A DNA stretch of 64,000 nt, from assembly GCF_900188435.1 (NCBI RefSeq), contig NZ_FYFA01000001.1, positions 248,001 through 312,000 on the forward strand. Direction: 5' to 3'. The notes beneath the pieces are model-generated. The model was not told the DNA's origin. It did not search any database and worked only from the letters and a program-made list of their open reading frames with translations. The DNA comes from Marinobacter sp. es.048 (GTDB taxonomy: Bacteria > Pseudomonadota > Gammaproteobacteria > Pseudomonadales > Oleiphilaceae). Made by a program: the position numbers and the translations under genes. Shown here one piece after another: positions 1-11,686 of this stretch. Positions within the stretch are counted from its first letter, which is position 1; every line of letters starts with the position of its first letter.

Positions 1-2071
1 TCTCGGTCAGTGGGTCCCGGAGGGATTGGGCAATTGCATGGGACGACCGGTCCCGACTCTCCTCATCCATCAGATTGATCTGGATATCCCCGTGGTAGGG
101 ATCGCCACGCAGGTAATACTGCCGCACCAGGCCGTTGAAATTGATTGGTGAGGCGGTGCCAGCGTAGGTTTGCCAGTTGGCCACTTCATCCACCGCTTCC
201 AGGTAGCTGCCCATATCCAACAACACCCGCTGGGTCTGTTCCATCGGAGTACGCTCGGGCATATCGACCACAACCTGCAGTTCCGACTTGTTGTCGAACG
301 GCAGCATCTTCAGGATCACCGCCTGGAACACCGGCAATGACGAAGCCGCGAGTGTCAGACCCACCACCCCCAACGCCAGCAAACGGCGCCGCCAGGGATG
401 ATCGCCCAGAAATGGCCCGAGCACGGTCCGGAAAATTCGCAGGGATACCGGGCTGGCGCCATCCGCGGAGCTGGACGCCTCCTCGGCTTCGGTGGCCTGT
501 GCCCCCTTCTTGTGTTTGAGAAGCCTGAAGGCCAGCCAGGGTGCCACCACGAAGGCGACAATCTGGGACAGCACCATACCCGCGGAGGCATTGATCGGAA
601 TCGGGCTCATGTAGGGGCCCATCAGGCCACTGACAAACGCCATCGGAATCAGCGCCGCCATAATGGTGAGGCTGGCCATGATGGTGGGCGTGCCCACCTC
701 ATCCACGGCCACCGGGATGATGTCCTTCACCGCCCGACGGGAGTTCTGGATCCGGCGATTGATGTTCTCTGTGATCACGATGCCGTCATCCACCAGGATG
801 CCGATGGAGAAAATCAGCGCGAACAGGGACACCCGGTTCAGGGTGAAGCCCCAGGCCCAGGAGAATACCAGGGTCAGCAGCAGGGTGATCAGAACCGCAA
901 TTCCGACGATCAGGGCCTGGCGCCAGCCCATGGCCGCCAGCACCAGCAGCACGACGCACAAGGTGGCGGAGATCAAATCGGTGATCAGTTTGCGGGCTTT
1001 CTGGGAGGCGGTTACGCCATAGTCCCGGGTCACCAGCACTTTCACGGATTCCGGTAAGGCCCGATTGCGCAGCTGGTTCAGGCGCTCTTCAATGGCCGTG
1101 GTGATATTGATGGCGTTCTCGCCCGGCTTCTTGGCGATGGCCAGGGTAACCGCCGGGTAAACCTCACCGGGCTGGCCGGCCTCGCCGTCCTCATGGGCCG
1201 GTCCGAAACCGGTCATCACACTCTGGTCCACCACGGTGCCACCCCGGCTGACCTCCGCCACGTCTTCCAGGTACACCGCGGCACCATTGTGCATGCCCAC
1301 GACCAGGCGCCGGACATCCTCCACGGTTTCCAGCAGCGTTCCGGCCTGGACCGGTATCGACAGGTTGTCCCGGGTAATCCGTGCCTCCTGGCTGCTGGTG
1401 TTGGCCGCGGCCAGGGCATTCCGGATATCGTCGATGGTGAGATTGAACCCCGCCAGCAACGCCGGATCGAACCGGATATCGACGCGATCCGGAATCCCGC
1501 CGGTGGTATAGACATCCCGGGTGCCGGGAACCCGTTTCAGGGCGACTTCGAGCATGTGCGCCAGGCGAGTCAGTTCCTCACCCGTATGCCCGTTGACCGG
1601 ATCGTAGAGGGTGAGCGTCATCACCGGCACATCATCGATACCTTTGGGCTTGATCACCGGCTGGGTGGCGCCCAGGTTGGCCGGCAACCAGTCCTGGTTG
1701 GAATACACCTGGTTGTAGAGCCTGACCAGGGCTTCCTGTCGCGGAATGCCCACCTCGAACTGTACCGTGATCACCGCCTGGCCCTGGCGGGACACAGAAT
1801 AGACGTGTTCCACGCCCTTGATCTCGCTCATCACCTGTTCGGCAGGCGTAGCGATCGCGCTTTCCACCTCCCGAGTGCTGGCGCCGGGAAACGCCACCAT
1901 GATATCGGCCATGGTGACATCAATCTGGGGTTCTTCCTCTTTAGGCGTGACCACTACGGCCAGTACGCCCAGAATGATCGCCAGAATGGCCAGCAATGGT
2001 GTCAGGTGGTTGTCCTGGAAAACCCGGGCGATGACGCCGGACGGGCCAACGGGCGGCAAATCACGGCTCAC
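1..2071 (-). CDS. RND efflux permease, N-terminal two thirds (partial)
   Basis: Inner-membrane proton-driven efflux permease of the AcrB/HAE1-like RND superfamily. The window holds about 690 codons from the start; the C-terminal part lies beyond base 1. I translated it by hand. A first membrane helix near residues 20-40 is followed by a periplasmic porter domain with the sequence ATPAEQVMSEIKGVEHVYS, then the helix cluster containing GILVDDGIVITENINRRI, which is the RND helix-4 signature with its proton-relay aspartates. The start is a GTG whose last bases overlap the TGA of the adaptor gene just upstream, so the two are translationally coupled. Together with the adaptor it should form a tripartite pump with an outer-membrane channel that is not in the window. 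The substrate (drug, metal or lipid) cannot be told from this sequence. Confidence 0.9.
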   Translation of the reverse strand, partial: MSRDLPPVGPSGVIARVFQDNHLTPLLAILAIILGVLAVVVTPKEEEPQIDVTMADIMVAFPGASTREVESAIATPAEQVMSEIKGVEHVYSVSRQGQAVITVQFEVGIPRQEALVRLYNQVYSNQDWLPANLGATQPVIKPKGIDDVPVMTLTLYDPVNGHTGEELTRLAHMLEVALKRVPGTRDVYTTGGIPDRVDIRFDPALLAGFNLTIDDIRNALAAANTSSQEARITRDNLSIPVQAGTLLETVEDVRRLVVGMHNGAAVYLEDVAEVSRGGTVVDQSVMTGFGPAHEDGEAGQPGEVYPAVTLAIAKKPGENAINITTAIEERLNQLRNRALPESVKVLVTRDYGVTASQKARKLITDLISATLCVVLLVLAAMGWRQALIVGIAVLITLLLTLVFSWAWGFTLNRVSLFALIFSIGILVDDGIVITENINRRIQNSRRAVKDIIPVAVDEVGTPTIMASLTIMAALIPMAFVSGLMGPYMSPIPINASAGMVLSQIVAFVVAPWLAFRLLKHKKGAQATEAEEASSSADGASPVSLRIFRTVLGPFLGDHPWRRRLLALGVVGLTLAASSLPVFQAVILKMLPFDNKSELQVVVDMPERTPMEQTQRVLLDMGSYLEAVDEVANWQTYAGTASPINFNGLVRQYYLRGDPYHGDIQINLMDEESRDRSSHAIAQSLRDPLTE

Positions 2072-3135
2072 GGATTCGACTCCTCGCCCGTTTCTTCAAC
2101 CGGATTCAGGCGCTCGCTGCCCACCAGCCGGGACGGGTTTGAAACTACCCGCTCGCCTTCGCTCAGGCCGGCGAGAATCTCCAGCCGGCCATCGTCCCGG
2201 ACCCCGGTGCGAACCTGCCTCAACCTGGGCTGATCCTGATCGTCCAGCACAAATACCGCCCGGAGCTCGCTGCGTTGAATCAGGCTGCTGGCCGGAACCC
2301 ACAGGGCCTCGCGGCTGGCAACCGGCACACTGACTTTCACCAGCATGCCGGGAAACAGGGAGCCATTGGGTTCACTCAGCCGCATCCGCAGTCGGAAAGT
2401 GTGAGTTTGCGGATCTGCATAGGGGTAGAAGGTCATCTCACCGGTTTCCAGCACCCGGCCATCGGCCAGGGTGACCTGAGCCTGACGCTCCGAGCGGGCC
2501 AATTCGGCATATTTCTGGGGAAGGTCGACCACAACCCGAAGCTGCTCCAGGGATAAGCCACTGAGCAGCGGCTGCCCGGGATTGACGGCTTCCCCAACTT
2601 CGACATGGCGTTCGGTAAGAATGCCGCCGTAAGGTGCCAGTACACGGGTATAGGAAAGTTGCTCCTCGGCCACGGAAACCGCAGCTCTGGCACGCTCGAC
2701 CCTGGCCCGGGCAGCGGCCAGGTTGTTGCGGGCCTGGTCGAATTCCTGCCGGGACACAAGGCCCCGATCGTGTACCGCTTCAATACGCTCAAATCGCTGA
2801 CTCGCATCCGCCAATGCCGCCTCAGCCTCCTCCAAACCGGCCTCGGCCTGGCGCAGCCCGGACCGCTGTTCGCTGGCCTCCAGCTGGACAATAAGGTCGC
2901 CGGCAGAAACGGAATCATCAACATCATAGGGCAGGCTCTGAACGGTACCGCTGGTCTGAGCGGAAACGGTACTCTGCTGTACCGCCTCGATGACGCCATC
3001 AAGGTGCACAGTCTCTTGCAGCTCGCCACGCTCGACAACTTCTGCCAGCAGAGCCGGGCCACTGCTTTGGCCCTGAGCAATCTGGGCCAGTAACGTCAAA
3101 GAGACAATCACGCCTGCAGCGACTAACCGACCCAT
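2068..3135 (-). CDS. RND efflux periplasmic adaptor (membrane fusion protein)
   Basis: Periplasmic adaptor of 355 residues that bridges the RND permease and an outer-membrane channel. An N-terminal signal segment (about residues 1-23) is followed by a barrel-sandwich half (VHLDGVIEAVQQSTVSAQTS), a coiled-coil hairpin at about 75-150 rich in Glu, Ala and Arg, the second lipoyl half (LAPYGGILTERHVEVGEAVN), and beta-barrel and membrane-proximal domains. I chose the ATG at 3135 rather than the GTG one codon upstream, because a GGAGGT ribosome site lies five bases before the ATG and only two before the GTG. An AT-rich stretch upstream (3150-3190) is the likely promoter region. The gene overlaps the permease gene, so they form one operon. 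Confidence 0.9.
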   Translation of the reverse strand: MGRLVAAGVIVSLTLLAQIAQGQSSGPALLAEVVERGELQETVHLDGVIEAVQQSTVSAQTSGTVQSLPYDVDDSVSAGDLIVQLEASEQRSGLRQAEAGLEEAEAALADASQRFERIEAVHDRGLVSRQEFDQARNNLAAARARVERARAAVSVAEEQLSYTRVLAPYGGILTERHVEVGEAVNPGQPLLSGLSLEQLRVVVDLPQKYAELARSERQAQVTLADGRVLETGEMTFYPYADPQTHTFRLRMRLSEPNGSLFPGMLVKVSVPVASREALWVPASSLIQRSELRAVFVLDDQDQPRLRQVRTGVRDDGRLEILAGLSEGERVVSNPSRLVGSERLNPVEETGEESNP

Positions 3136-3202
3136 CACAAACCTCCATTTTTAGTTATTACCAAAGACCACAATATTATCAAAAATGTAAACCAAGAGCA
3201 TT

Positions 3203-4105
3203 CTAAGGACTGTTGAAATGCACAGCGGATGACTTTTTGAGGGCCTCAAAGCCGACAATAATGTCCATCAGTTCGTTGGTGATTTCGTCCTGACGTACCA
3301 ACCGGAACTGCCCGCCCACCTCTTCAAGCCGGTCATCAACTGCCTGCTCTGCCTGTTGCATCAAGGCCAGGCGGGCGGCGTTCTCGGTGACCATTGCTTC
3401 GGCCGATGCGCGGAAGACACTGGCAAATATGTGGTTACGCAGCAGCGCTGCCAGCAAAGGGGCTGACGGCATCGTGTAGTCGGGAAGGGAGCGGGAGTGC
3501 CATCCAGACGTCCCGGAATCCGACAACAACGCGGGTGCCAACGGCAACAACTGGCTTATTTCAGGTTCACGCTGTCCCTTCTCGGCCCGTCGGGTGAACA
3601 CCAGGGTCACCGCAACCCTGTTATGCACATCGCCGCACCCGATCTCGTCCAGTCGCGTCACTATGTCGCTGGCCAGGCGGCCGATGCCATCGGCCGATGC
3701 CGGCGGCAGGAAGGTAAACTCTGGCCTGAGCCCCTGATCACTGAGGGCATCGCTCATGCGGGCACCCACACACAGAGCCCGGGCAGGAGCACCTGTCTTC
3801 AATGCCTCCGACCTTGCGCTTTCAGCGAGTACCTCATTGTAGTTGCCGCACAGACCGTGATCAGAACCGAATACCACCAACAGCCGCTCGGCCTGCGACA
3901 CATCCGGCACCGAAACAGGCCCGGTTTTGACAACAAATGCCCGTAGACCGTCCAGCACGGTCTGATGATAAGACTCAATGGATCGGGCAGCGTGCTCATA
4001 AGGCACCGCGTTGATCGCCGACATGGTTTTCATGGTGTGAACAATGCTGCGAATGCTGCCGAGGGTCTCCGTCCGCCTGGACAGGGTTTCAAGCGTCTGG
4101 GCCAT
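3203..4105 (-). CDS. atpG: N-type ATPase gamma subunit
   Basis: Central-stalk subunit of a rotary ATPase (300 residues). The N-terminal helix ([20 protein letters not shown]) and the C-terminal helix ([18 protein letters not shown]) match the coiled-coil shaft of F1 gamma. It diverges from housekeeping gamma subunits: the usual M-x-M-V-x-x-S-K motif is replaced by [13 protein letters not shown]. It is the last gene of the nine-gene ATPase run and overlaps the alpha gene by 17 bases. The position of gamma after alpha, with no separate delta gene, fits the N-ATPase gene order. No clear hairpin-plus-T-tract terminator is visible in the 67 bases before the next gene. Confidence 0.93.
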   Translation of the reverse strand: MAQTLETLSRRTETLGSIRSIVHTMKTMSAINAVPYEHAARSIESYHQTVLDGLRAFVVKTGPVSVPDVSQAERLLVVFGSDHGLCGNYNEVLAESARSEALKTGAPARALCVGARMSDALSDQGLRPEFTFLPPASADGIGRLASDIVTRLDEIGCGDVHNRVAVTLVFTRRAEKGQREPEISQLLPLAPALLSDSGTSGWHSRSLPDYTMPSAPLLAALLRNHIFASVFRASAEAMVTENAARLALMQQAEQAVDDRLEEVGGQFRLVRQDEITNELMDIIVGFEALKKSSAVHFNSP

Positions 4106-5624
4106 GACGATCTTCTCCTGGCAACCCCAAGGCAGCCCTGGCCACCCGCAGCAGGCTTTTCTTTTCCGCTTCCTCCAACGAACAGTTCTGGCGGATGCTT
4201 TCGGCGACCGCTTTCAGGGAATCGCCCACACTCGTGCGCATCCTGATCATGGTCTCGGCAACGGCATTTTCAGACAGGCCATCAAGCAGTCCTTCCAGGG
4301 CAGCCATCAACACCAGAAGCTGCTCGACAGCCGGCATCGGATCCCGCTCGGGCTGCCTCAATGCGGTCCGAACCGCCGCCCCGCGGCTCAAACGGGCCCT
4401 GGTGTTGTCGTCCAGGCGGGTTCCGAATCGGGCAAAATCCTCCAGCTCCTCGAACTGGGACAGGGTGACGCGCAGATTTCCCGCCACCTCCCGGAACGCC
4501 CGGTACTGGGCCTTCCCCCCGACCCTCGACACGGATAGCCCGATATCCACCGCAGGGAACTGGTTTTTTCGCACCAGCCTGGGCGACAAGTAGATCTGTC
4601 CATCGGTAATGGAAATGAGATTCGTCGGAATGTAAGCGGACAGATTCTCCGCCTGGGTTTCCACAACGGGCAAGGCGGTAATGGAGCCACCCCCGGCTTC
4701 TGACGTGAACTGTCCGGCCCGCTCCAGCAGCCGGGCATGCACGTAGAATATATCCCCGGGGAAAGCCTCCCGCCCCGGTGGCCGTCGCAGCAGCAGGGAC
4801 AGCTCGCGATAGGAGCGAGCGTGGTGGGTCAGGTCGTCGAAAACTACCAATACATCCCGCCCCTTGTCTGCGAAGTATTCGGCCATCGTCATTGCGGCAT
4901 AGGGCGCAACATAAGCCAGACCCGGCGCATCCTCATCACCGGCGGCAATCACGACGGCGTTTGCGAGCTGGCCGGTTTTACGCAGGGTTTCAATGACTCG
5001 GGCAACCGCGTCTCCGCGCTGGCCGATGGCACAATAGATACTCACCACATCGGAGCGGGCCTGGTTAAGAATCGTGTCGATGGCAATGGACGTTTTCCCG
5101 GTCTGACGGTCACCAATGATGAGCTCCCGCTGCCCCAATCCGATCGGAACCGCGCCATCGATGACCTTGATGCCGGTAGCCAACGGTCGGTTGACCGGCG
5201 CCCGACTGAGTATACCTGGCGCGCTGGCCTCCACCGGTCGCTCAGCGGTCGACTCGACACTCCCGTTGCCGTCCCGCGGGCCTCCCGTGGCGTCGAGAAT
5301 GCGGCCAAGCAGTCCGTTGCCAACCGGCACACTGAATACTTTATGGGTTCGCCAGACATCTTCCCCCGCCGTTACCCGATCAGAGGGGCCCAGCAGAATT
5401 ACGCCCAGCCGGTCCGGTTCCAGATCCAGCACCACGCCTCGCACCCCTGAAGCGAACTCCAGTAGCTCGTCAGCCAGGGCCCGGACCAGGCCGGAGACAA
5501 CAGCAATACCATCACCGACTTCGGCCACGGTTCCCACTTCGGTCAGAGCCGGGGAAGGCGCCGGAACGTCCAGCAAGGCATCCAGAAAGTCTTCCGCCTG
5601 GGTCAACTCGGGTTTCTCAGCCAT
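4089..5624 (-). CDS. atpA: N-type ATPase alpha subunit
   Basis: Non-catalytic nucleotide-binding subunit of the soluble head (511 residues). The Walker A motif GDRQTGKT is at about residues 165-172, and the conserved [10 protein letters not shown] and [10 protein letters not shown] segments follow. I place the start at the ATG giving MAEKPEL, not at the longer open frame, because this overlaps the b-subunit stop by only eight bases, like the other junctions of this operon. It alternates with beta in an alpha3-beta3 head. Sequence and gene order separate it from the housekeeping F-type enzyme, which should be encoded elsewhere in the genome. Confidence 0.95.
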   Translation of the reverse strand: MAEKPELTQAEDFLDALLDVPAPSPALTEVGTVAEVGDGIAVVSGLVRALADELLEFASGVRGVVLDLEPDRLGVILLGPSDRVTAGEDVWRTHKVFSVPVGNGLLGRILDATGGPRDGNGSVESTAERPVEASAPGILSRAPVNRPLATGIKVIDGAVPIGLGQRELIIGDRQTGKTSIAIDTILNQARSDVVSIYCAIGQRGDAVARVIETLRKTGQLANAVVIAAGDEDAPGLAYVAPYAAMTMAEYFADKGRDVLVVFDDLTHHARSYRELSLLLRRPPGREAFPGDIFYVHARLLERAGQFTSEAGGGSITALPVVETQAENLSAYIPTNLISITDGQIYLSPRLVRKNQFPAVDIGLSVSRVGGKAQYRAFREVAGNLRVTLSQFEELEDFARFGTRLDDNTRARLSRGAAVRTALRQPERDPMPAVEQLLVLMAALEGLLDGLSENAVAETMIRMRTSVGDSLKAVAESIRQNCSLEEAEKKSLLRVARAALGLPGEDRHGPDA

Positions 5625-6384
5625 GATTCTGCACCCAGCCGGTGCCACCTGCCGCCAACCGTTCGGAAAGCAACCCCGTCAGCTCGTCGGTATAACTGTC
5701 GACTGTCCAGGCCATCTGCACACTGCCAATCCGCAGGATCAGCCCCGGGGCCTGACGCGGATCCACCGAAAACTTCAAATCAAGGACGGGGGCCAGTTCT
5801 GCCAATGCGGCCCGAATGGTTTCCTGAGTGCTGTCCGGGAGCGGCTTATGAGTGGTTGCGACAGCCTGTTCCGCGTTTGCACCGGCGGAGATCAGGTCAT
5901 GGGCCAGGGGCTTCAGCTTACCGATCACATGCAGGCCAATACGTTCTTCCAGACTTTCATCAGCCAGATCATGCAGGGCCCGACGCACGAGCTGGTAGAG
6001 CGTTTCGGCGCTGGCACAGTGCAACTCGCTGATGAACCGGTCCTGCTCGGCATCCAGATGGGCCCTCCACTCCTGTTTTTCACGTTCCAGGCTCTCCCGC
6101 GTGGCCGCGATCAAAGCGTCTTTCTCCTTTTCCGCCTGTTCACGAATCCGCTCGGCGTTCTCGGAATTATCGACCAGCAATGCCTGTTTCTGTTGGACAA
6201 AGTCAGCTTCGGCTGCGGCCGCTTTCTTTCGAGCGACCTCGGCTTCACCCATCCGGGTCGCAATTTCGGCCTCACGGGCATCAATACCGTTCAGGATGGG
6301 CTTGTACAGAAAACGCTTGAGCAGCCAGACCAGCACCAGGAAATTGCCGATCTGGGCAAGCACCGTGATCCAGTCAATGGACAT
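5617..6384 (-). CDS. atpF: N-type ATPase b subunit with delta-like C-terminal extension
   Basis: Peripheral-stalk subunit of 255 residues, about 100 longer than an ordinary b subunit. One N-terminal membrane helix ([20 protein letters not shown]) leads into a long charged coiled coil at about residues 35-150. The end ([21 protein letters not shown], followed by LTGLLSERL) resembles the C-terminal signature of the delta/OSCP subunit, which normally reads like P-x-L-I-G-G-x-x-x-x-x-G followed by D-x-S and a leucine-rich helix. No separate delta gene is present, so this extension probably replaces delta in tying the stalk to the head. A longer b and missing delta are known features of N-ATPases; the delta homology of this tail is my inference. 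Confidence 0.9.
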   Translation of the reverse strand: MSIDWITVLAQIGNFLVLVWLLKRFLYKPILNGIDAREAEIATRMGEAEVARKKAAAAEADFVQQKQALLVDNSENAERIREQAEKEKDALIAATRESLEREKQEWRAHLDAEQDRFISELHCASAETLYQLVRRALHDLADESLEERIGLHVIGKLKPLAHDLISAGANAEQAVATTHKPLPDSTQETIRAALAELAPVLDLKFSVDPRQAPGLILRIGSVQMAWTVDSYTDELTGLLSERLAAGGTGWVQNHG

Positions 6385-6387
6385 GAT

Positions 6388-6675
6388 TCAACCTGCCGCC
6401 GACTGGGCAGCCTGCAGCGCCTGATCCCAGAACGGATTGGCAAACAGGACAATCATCGCCACGACAAAACAGTAGATGGCCGTGGACTCGATCATGGCCA
6501 GGCTGACGAACAGGGTCCGCGACAAGGTAGAGGCGGAATCCGGCTGTTGGGCGATGGCAGCCAGTGCCGCTGCTGCTGCCCTGCCCTCTCCGATCGCCGG
6601 GCCCAGAGCGCCAAAGGATACGGTCAACCCAGCCGTCAGAATGGACACCATGGCAATGAGTGCGAGATCTGTCAT
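6388..6675 (-). CDS. atpE: N-type ATPase c subunit with sodium-type site residues
   Basis: Membrane rotor-ring subunit (95 residues, two helices in a hairpin). Helix 1 has GALGPAIGEGRAAAAALAA, with Glu30 where sodium-type rings have Gln or Glu. Helix 2 carries the ion-carrying Glu63 in MIESTAIY, together with Ser64, Thr65 and Tyr68. These match the ligand pattern of sodium-binding c rings such as that of Ilyobacter. The alanine-rich helix 1, in place of the usual glycine repeat, is expected to change ring size. The related Burkholderia N-ATPase ring was reported as a large 17-subunit ring that is proton specific, so sodium use here is a prediction only. The start overlaps the a-subunit stop (ATGA). 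Confidence 0.95.
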   Translation of the reverse strand: MTDLALIAMVSILTAGLTVSFGALGPAIGEGRAAAAALAAIAQQPDSASTLSRTLFVSLAMIESTAIYCFVVAMIVLFANPFWDQALQAAQSAAG

Positions 6676-7361
6676 TTGTCTTTCTCCTTCTTCAAAGGCC
6701 TTGTCGCTGTCGCTGACGAGATGTAAACCGTCGCCAGGATGGCGAATATGTAGGCCTGAATCAGGCCTGTGAGCAGTCCTAGCATGTCCATCACGACAGG
6801 GAAAAAGAACGGCGCCACACCCAGCAGGATACCGGCGATCACCGCACCGCTCATGACGTTGCCATAAAGACGAATGGCCAGGGAAATGCCACGTGAGAAC
6901 TCGCTGATGATATTGAACGGCAGCATCACCACGGAGGGCTCGATATAGGTTTTCAGGTAGCCGCCAATGCCCTGCCGGGTAATACCGAACAGCGGCACCG
7001 CAATCAGCACCGACAACGCCAGAGCCGCCGTGGTGGACAGCGAGGCTGTCGGTGGCGTGAAGCCCGGCACAACCAGCAGCAGGTTCGAAAATGCGATGAA
7101 CAGGAACAGGGTTCCGGAAAAATAGAGCACATGGCGAGATGCACGCGGGGAGATGTCCTCGATCTGGCTCTGGATGGCCGTCACGATCACCTCCAGGGTA
7201 GTGCGCCAGCGGTTCGGAGGCACATCCGGGCGCAGATTTCGAGTGATCAGAATGGACGTAAGTGTCAGCAGAATCATGACGATCCAGGTGAAGCCGATTG
7301 TCTCATTGATATCCAGGCCCCAGATTGTGAAGAGTGTTGCTTCATCGGGCGTCAATTCCAT
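6672..7361 (-). CDS. atpB: N-type ATPase a subunit
   Basis: Membrane stator subunit that forms the ion half-channels (229 residues, about five or six helices). The essential stator arginine is Arg164 in LAIRLYGNVMSG; the C-terminal helix ILATVYISSATATRP is typical of the family. The long open frame upstream of the chosen start belongs to the overlapping atpR region; the ATG giving MELTPDEA shares one base with the atpR stop, like the other coupled junctions. At under 230 residues it is shorter than most housekeeping a subunits, as is usual for N-ATPases. Confidence 0.93.
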   Translation of the reverse strand: MELTPDEATLFTIWGLDINETIGFTWIVMILLTLTSILITRNLRPDVPPNRWRTTLEVIVTAIQSQIEDISPRASRHVLYFSGTLFLFIAFSNLLLVVPGFTPPTASLSTTAALALSVLIAVPLFGITRQGIGGYLKTYIEPSVVMLPFNIISEFSRGISLAIRLYGNVMSGAVIAGILLGVAPFFFPVVMDMLGLLTGLIQAYIFAILATVYISSATATRPLKKEKDK

Positions 7362-7654
7362 CAGGCTTTCTCCCGGTGCGGTATTCGCGCCAGAAGGGTG
7401 GCCAGGTAGCGCACCAGAAAAAACGCAGCACCATAACCTGCGAAAACCCAGATCTCGGTCGCGCCCGCTGTAACCAGCCACCCCACCGCCAGCAACAATC
7501 CGATTCGCACCACGGCACTGGGCAGAAGCACCGCCGCTGGCCGTGAAGCGCCCAGGGCAAACCGGACACTCGCTGCGAGGCCCGCGAAGTAAACAAGGCT
7601 CATGGTCACGCCGGCACCAAAGCCCCAAAGCACGCCCGGCCAGTCAATCATCAT
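7361..7654 (-). CDS. atpR: N-ATPase accessory membrane protein AtpR
   Basis: Small three-helix membrane protein (97 residues) found only in N-ATPase operons. Hydrophobic segments run through about 5-28, 38-58 and 62-85, with a conserved-looking Arg in the second and third (SAVVRIGLLLAVGWL, FFLVRYLATLLARI). In the family it has been proposed to bind the c subunit through charged residues and to help assemble the ring; this is from family knowledge, not from this sequence. A very strong ribosome site (GAGGAGG) lies six bases before the start, and the gene overlaps atpQ by 11 bases. Confidence 0.85.
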   Translation of the reverse strand: MMIDWPGVLWGFGAGVTMSLVYFAGLAASVRFALGASRPAAVLLPSAVVRIGLLLAVGWLVTAGATEIWVFAGYGAAFFLVRYLATLLARIPHREKA

Positions 7655-7945
7655 GACTATCCTCCTCTTCCCTGCTTTCTCTTCCGATCCACGCCCAGGC
7701 GATGAAACCGCCCAGAGTGACGCCCCCCAGAATCAGCGCAAGCACCCATGGGAAATCCTGAGGCACGGTGCGATCCAACCAAAGCCCGAGAAACGCCCCG
7801 CCAACAGTCGGGACAGCGATCGACCAGCCGATCATCCCGAAGGCACCCAGACCGCGCAGCGGGCTTGCACCGGGGTTATCCCGGGCCTTCTTCAGGCGCC
7901 GGGCCCGGCGCCCGATCTCATCTTCCGGCGTTCTGCGCTTCTGAG

Positions 7946-7949
<4 letters not shown>
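7644..7949 (-). CDS. atpQ: N-ATPase accessory membrane protein AtpQ (AtpZ/AtpI-like)
   Basis: Small membrane protein of 101 residues. A charged N terminus (TQKRRTPEDEIGRRARRLKK) is followed by two helices, GMIGWSIAVPTVGGAFLGLWL and LALILGGVTLGGFIAWAWIG. This two-helix form with a G-x-x-L-G-L-W-L-D motif is shared by AtpI/AtpZ-type assembly and magnesium/calcium-channel-like proteins encoded beside rotary ATPases. Its place between atpC and atpR is the hallmark of the N-ATPase operon. It overlaps both neighbours by a few bases. Confidence 0.85.
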
Positions 7950-9756
<1,807 letters not shown>

Positions 9757-10665
9757 TTATTCAGCCGACACGCGAGTGCCCGCCGATCCTTCCAGTATAG
9801 CCACGGCATCCTGCAGGCGCCCGATGCCGCTGATCCCGCCAGCCTGGGCAAAATCGCAGGCGGCATGCAGTTTCGGCCCCATGGACCCGGCAGGCATATC
9901 CAGTGCCCGCGCCTCCGACACTGTGAGTTCCGAAAGCACGGTCGACTGGTCGGTACCGAAATCCCGGTAGACCGCCTCAACATCCGTTAACAGGAGCAAC
10001 GCGTCCGCGCTCAGTTGCGTGGCCAGCAATGCACTGGCGGCGTCCTTGTCGATGACCGCCTCAATGCCGACCATGCTGCCGTCGTCCCTGCGCAGCACGG
10101 GTATTCCTCCACCCCCGGCACACACCACGACCACGCCCTGATCGAGCAATAATTTCAGTACGCGCATGTCCGGTATTTCCAGGGGCTTCGGAGAAGGCAC
10201 CACGCGGCGCCATTTGTCGCCGTCCGGTGCAATACTCCAGCCCGCACCGGCTGCCCGACGCTCTGCCTCTTCGCGGTCATAGACCGGACCCACAAACTTG
10301 GTCGGCTTTTCGAACGCAGGGTCCTTCGGGTCCACCAACACCTGGGTCAGCAGCGTCGCTACCGGCCGGTCATGGTCGAGAGCGTTCTCCAGCTCCTGCT
10401 CGATCATATAACCGATCATGCCCTCGGTTTCGGCACCCAGGACGTCCAGCGGGTACGCCTCGTCCGGTTTGTAGGAGGCGCCCTGCAAGGCCAGCAACCC
10501 CACCTGAGGCCCATTCCCATGGGTCACCACCAGATCGTGGCCGGCCCGGACAACCGCTGCCAGCGATCGGGCTGCAATCTGCACATTGTTGCGCTGGACC
10601 TCCGCAGTAAGCGGCTCCCCGCGTTTCAGAAGGGCATTTCCCCCCAACGCTGCCACAACCAGCAT
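9757..10665 (-). CDS. arcC: Carbamate kinase
   Basis: Makes ATP from carbamoyl phosphate and ADP, the energy-yielding last step of the arginine deiminase pathway (302 residues). The N-terminal motif [13 protein letters not shown], the THGNGPQVG loop, CAGGGGIPV and [10 protein letters not shown] are all family signatures of the amino acid kinase fold. The start ATG at 10665 is one base after the arcB stop; the open frame upstream of it lies inside arcB. It stands directly before atpD, so this one gene links arginine fermentation to the N-ATPase transcript. Confidence 0.95.
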   Translation of the reverse strand: MLVVAALGGNALLKRGEPLTAEVQRNNVQIAARSLAAVVRAGHDLVVTHGNGPQVGLLALQGASYKPDEAYPLDVLGAETEGMIGYMIEQELENALDHDRPVATLLTQVLVDPKDPAFEKPTKFVGPVYDREEAERRAAGAGWSIAPDGDKWRRVVPSPKPLEIPDMRVLKLLLDQGVVVVCAGGGGIPVLRRDDGSMVGIEAVIDKDAASALLATQLSADALLLLTDVEAVYRDFGTDQSTVLSELTVSEARALDMPAGSMGPKLHAACDFAQAGGISGIGRLQDAVAILEGSAGTRVSAE

Positions 10666-10666
10666 G

Positions 10667-11668
10667 TCAGCCTCCCAGGGTCGCCACGAGGACGGCCTTG
10701 ATGGTGTGCATGCGGTTCTCGGCCTGATCGAAAACAATCGAAGCGGGGCTTTCGAAGACCTCTTCAGTCACCTCCATGGCGTCAATGCCATAGGTTTCCT
10801 GAATCTCCTTTCCCACCACGGTTTCGGTGTTGTGGAAGGCCGGCAGACAGTGCATGAACCGAGCCCGTGGATTGCCGGTTTTGGCCATCAGGGCCGCGTT
10901 GACCTGGTAAGGCATCAGCAGTTTGATGCGCTCGGCCCATTTTTCCTTCGGCTCGCCCATCGAGACCCAGACATCGGTATACACGAAATCGACCCCGGCC
11001 ACGGCGGTGTCGACGTCATCGGTGATGGTGATACGGGCTCCGGTTTCAGCCGCCAGCGCCCGGGCTTCAACCTGCACGGCCTGATCGGGCCAGCAGGCCT
11101 CAGGGGCACACAAACGCACGTCCATACCCATCTTGGCGCCGCCGATCAGCAGGCTGTCGCCCATATTGTTGGCAGCATCGCCGATGAACACGTAGGCCAC
11201 ATCCCGCAACGGCTTTTCCACATGCTCCTGCATGGTCAGGAAATCCGCCAGTATCTGGGTGGGATGGAACTCGTTGGTGAGCCCGTTGTAGACCGGCACG
11301 CCGGCGTATTGTGCCAGCTCTTCCACAACGGATTGTCCGAACCCACGGTACTCGATGGCATCGTAGACCCGGCCAAGCACCCGGGCGGTGTCTTTCACCG
11401 ATTCCTTGTGACCGATGTGAGTACCGGTCGGCCCAAGGTAGGTTACCCGCGCCCCCTGATCGAAGGCGGCGACCTCAAACCCGACCCGGGTTCGCGTGGA
11501 GTTTTTCTCGAAGATCAGTGCGATGTCCTTGCCTTCGAGCTTCGGCACTTCGGTGCCCGCGTACTTGGCGGTCTTCAGGTCCGCGGACAGCTTCAGCAAA
11601 AAGGCGATTTCTCTGGGGCTAAAATCCCGCAGGGTGAGAAAATGTCGGTTCTTGAGATTGAATGCCAT
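10667..11668 (-). CDS. arcB: Ornithine carbamoyltransferase, catabolic
   Basis: Converts citrulline and phosphate to ornithine and carbamoyl phosphate in the arginine deiminase pathway (333 residues). The carbamoyl-phosphate site [13 protein letters not shown] is at about residues 53-65, HPTQ follows at about 135, and HCLPA with its active-site Cys lies near 270. The family also has anabolic members for arginine synthesis. The neighbours arcA and arcC argue for the catabolic role. A GGGAGAG ribosome site precedes the start, and only 18 bases separate it from arcA. Confidence 0.95.
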   Translation of the reverse strand: MAFNLKNRHFLTLRDFSPREIAFLLKLSADLKTAKYAGTEVPKLEGKDIALIFEKNSTRTRVGFEVAAFDQGARVTYLGPTGTHIGHKESVKDTARVLGRVYDAIEYRGFGQSVVEELAQYAGVPVYNGLTNEFHPTQILADFLTMQEHVEKPLRDVAYVFIGDAANNMGDSLLIGGAKMGMDVRLCAPEACWPDQAVQVEARALAAETGARITITDDVDTAVAGVDFVYTDVWVSMGEPKEKWAERIKLLMPYQVNAALMAKTGNPRARFMHCLPAFHNTETVVGKEIQETYGIDAMEVTEEVFESPASIVFDQAENRMHTIKAVLVATLGG

Positions 11669-11686
11669 AGCGTCTCTCCCTGGCTA

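Noticed and set aside
398..1057. Long plus-strand open frame of 219 codons opposite the RND permease
   Set aside because: It is the antisense shadow of a clearly recognisable RND sequence in GC-rich DNA; the composition (Gly, His, Gln and Arg) is that of a reverse frame.
5116..6726. 536-codon plus-strand frame across the ATPase alpha, b and c genes
   Set aside because: The minus strand holds three overlapping genes with full family signatures; the plus frame shows no domain.
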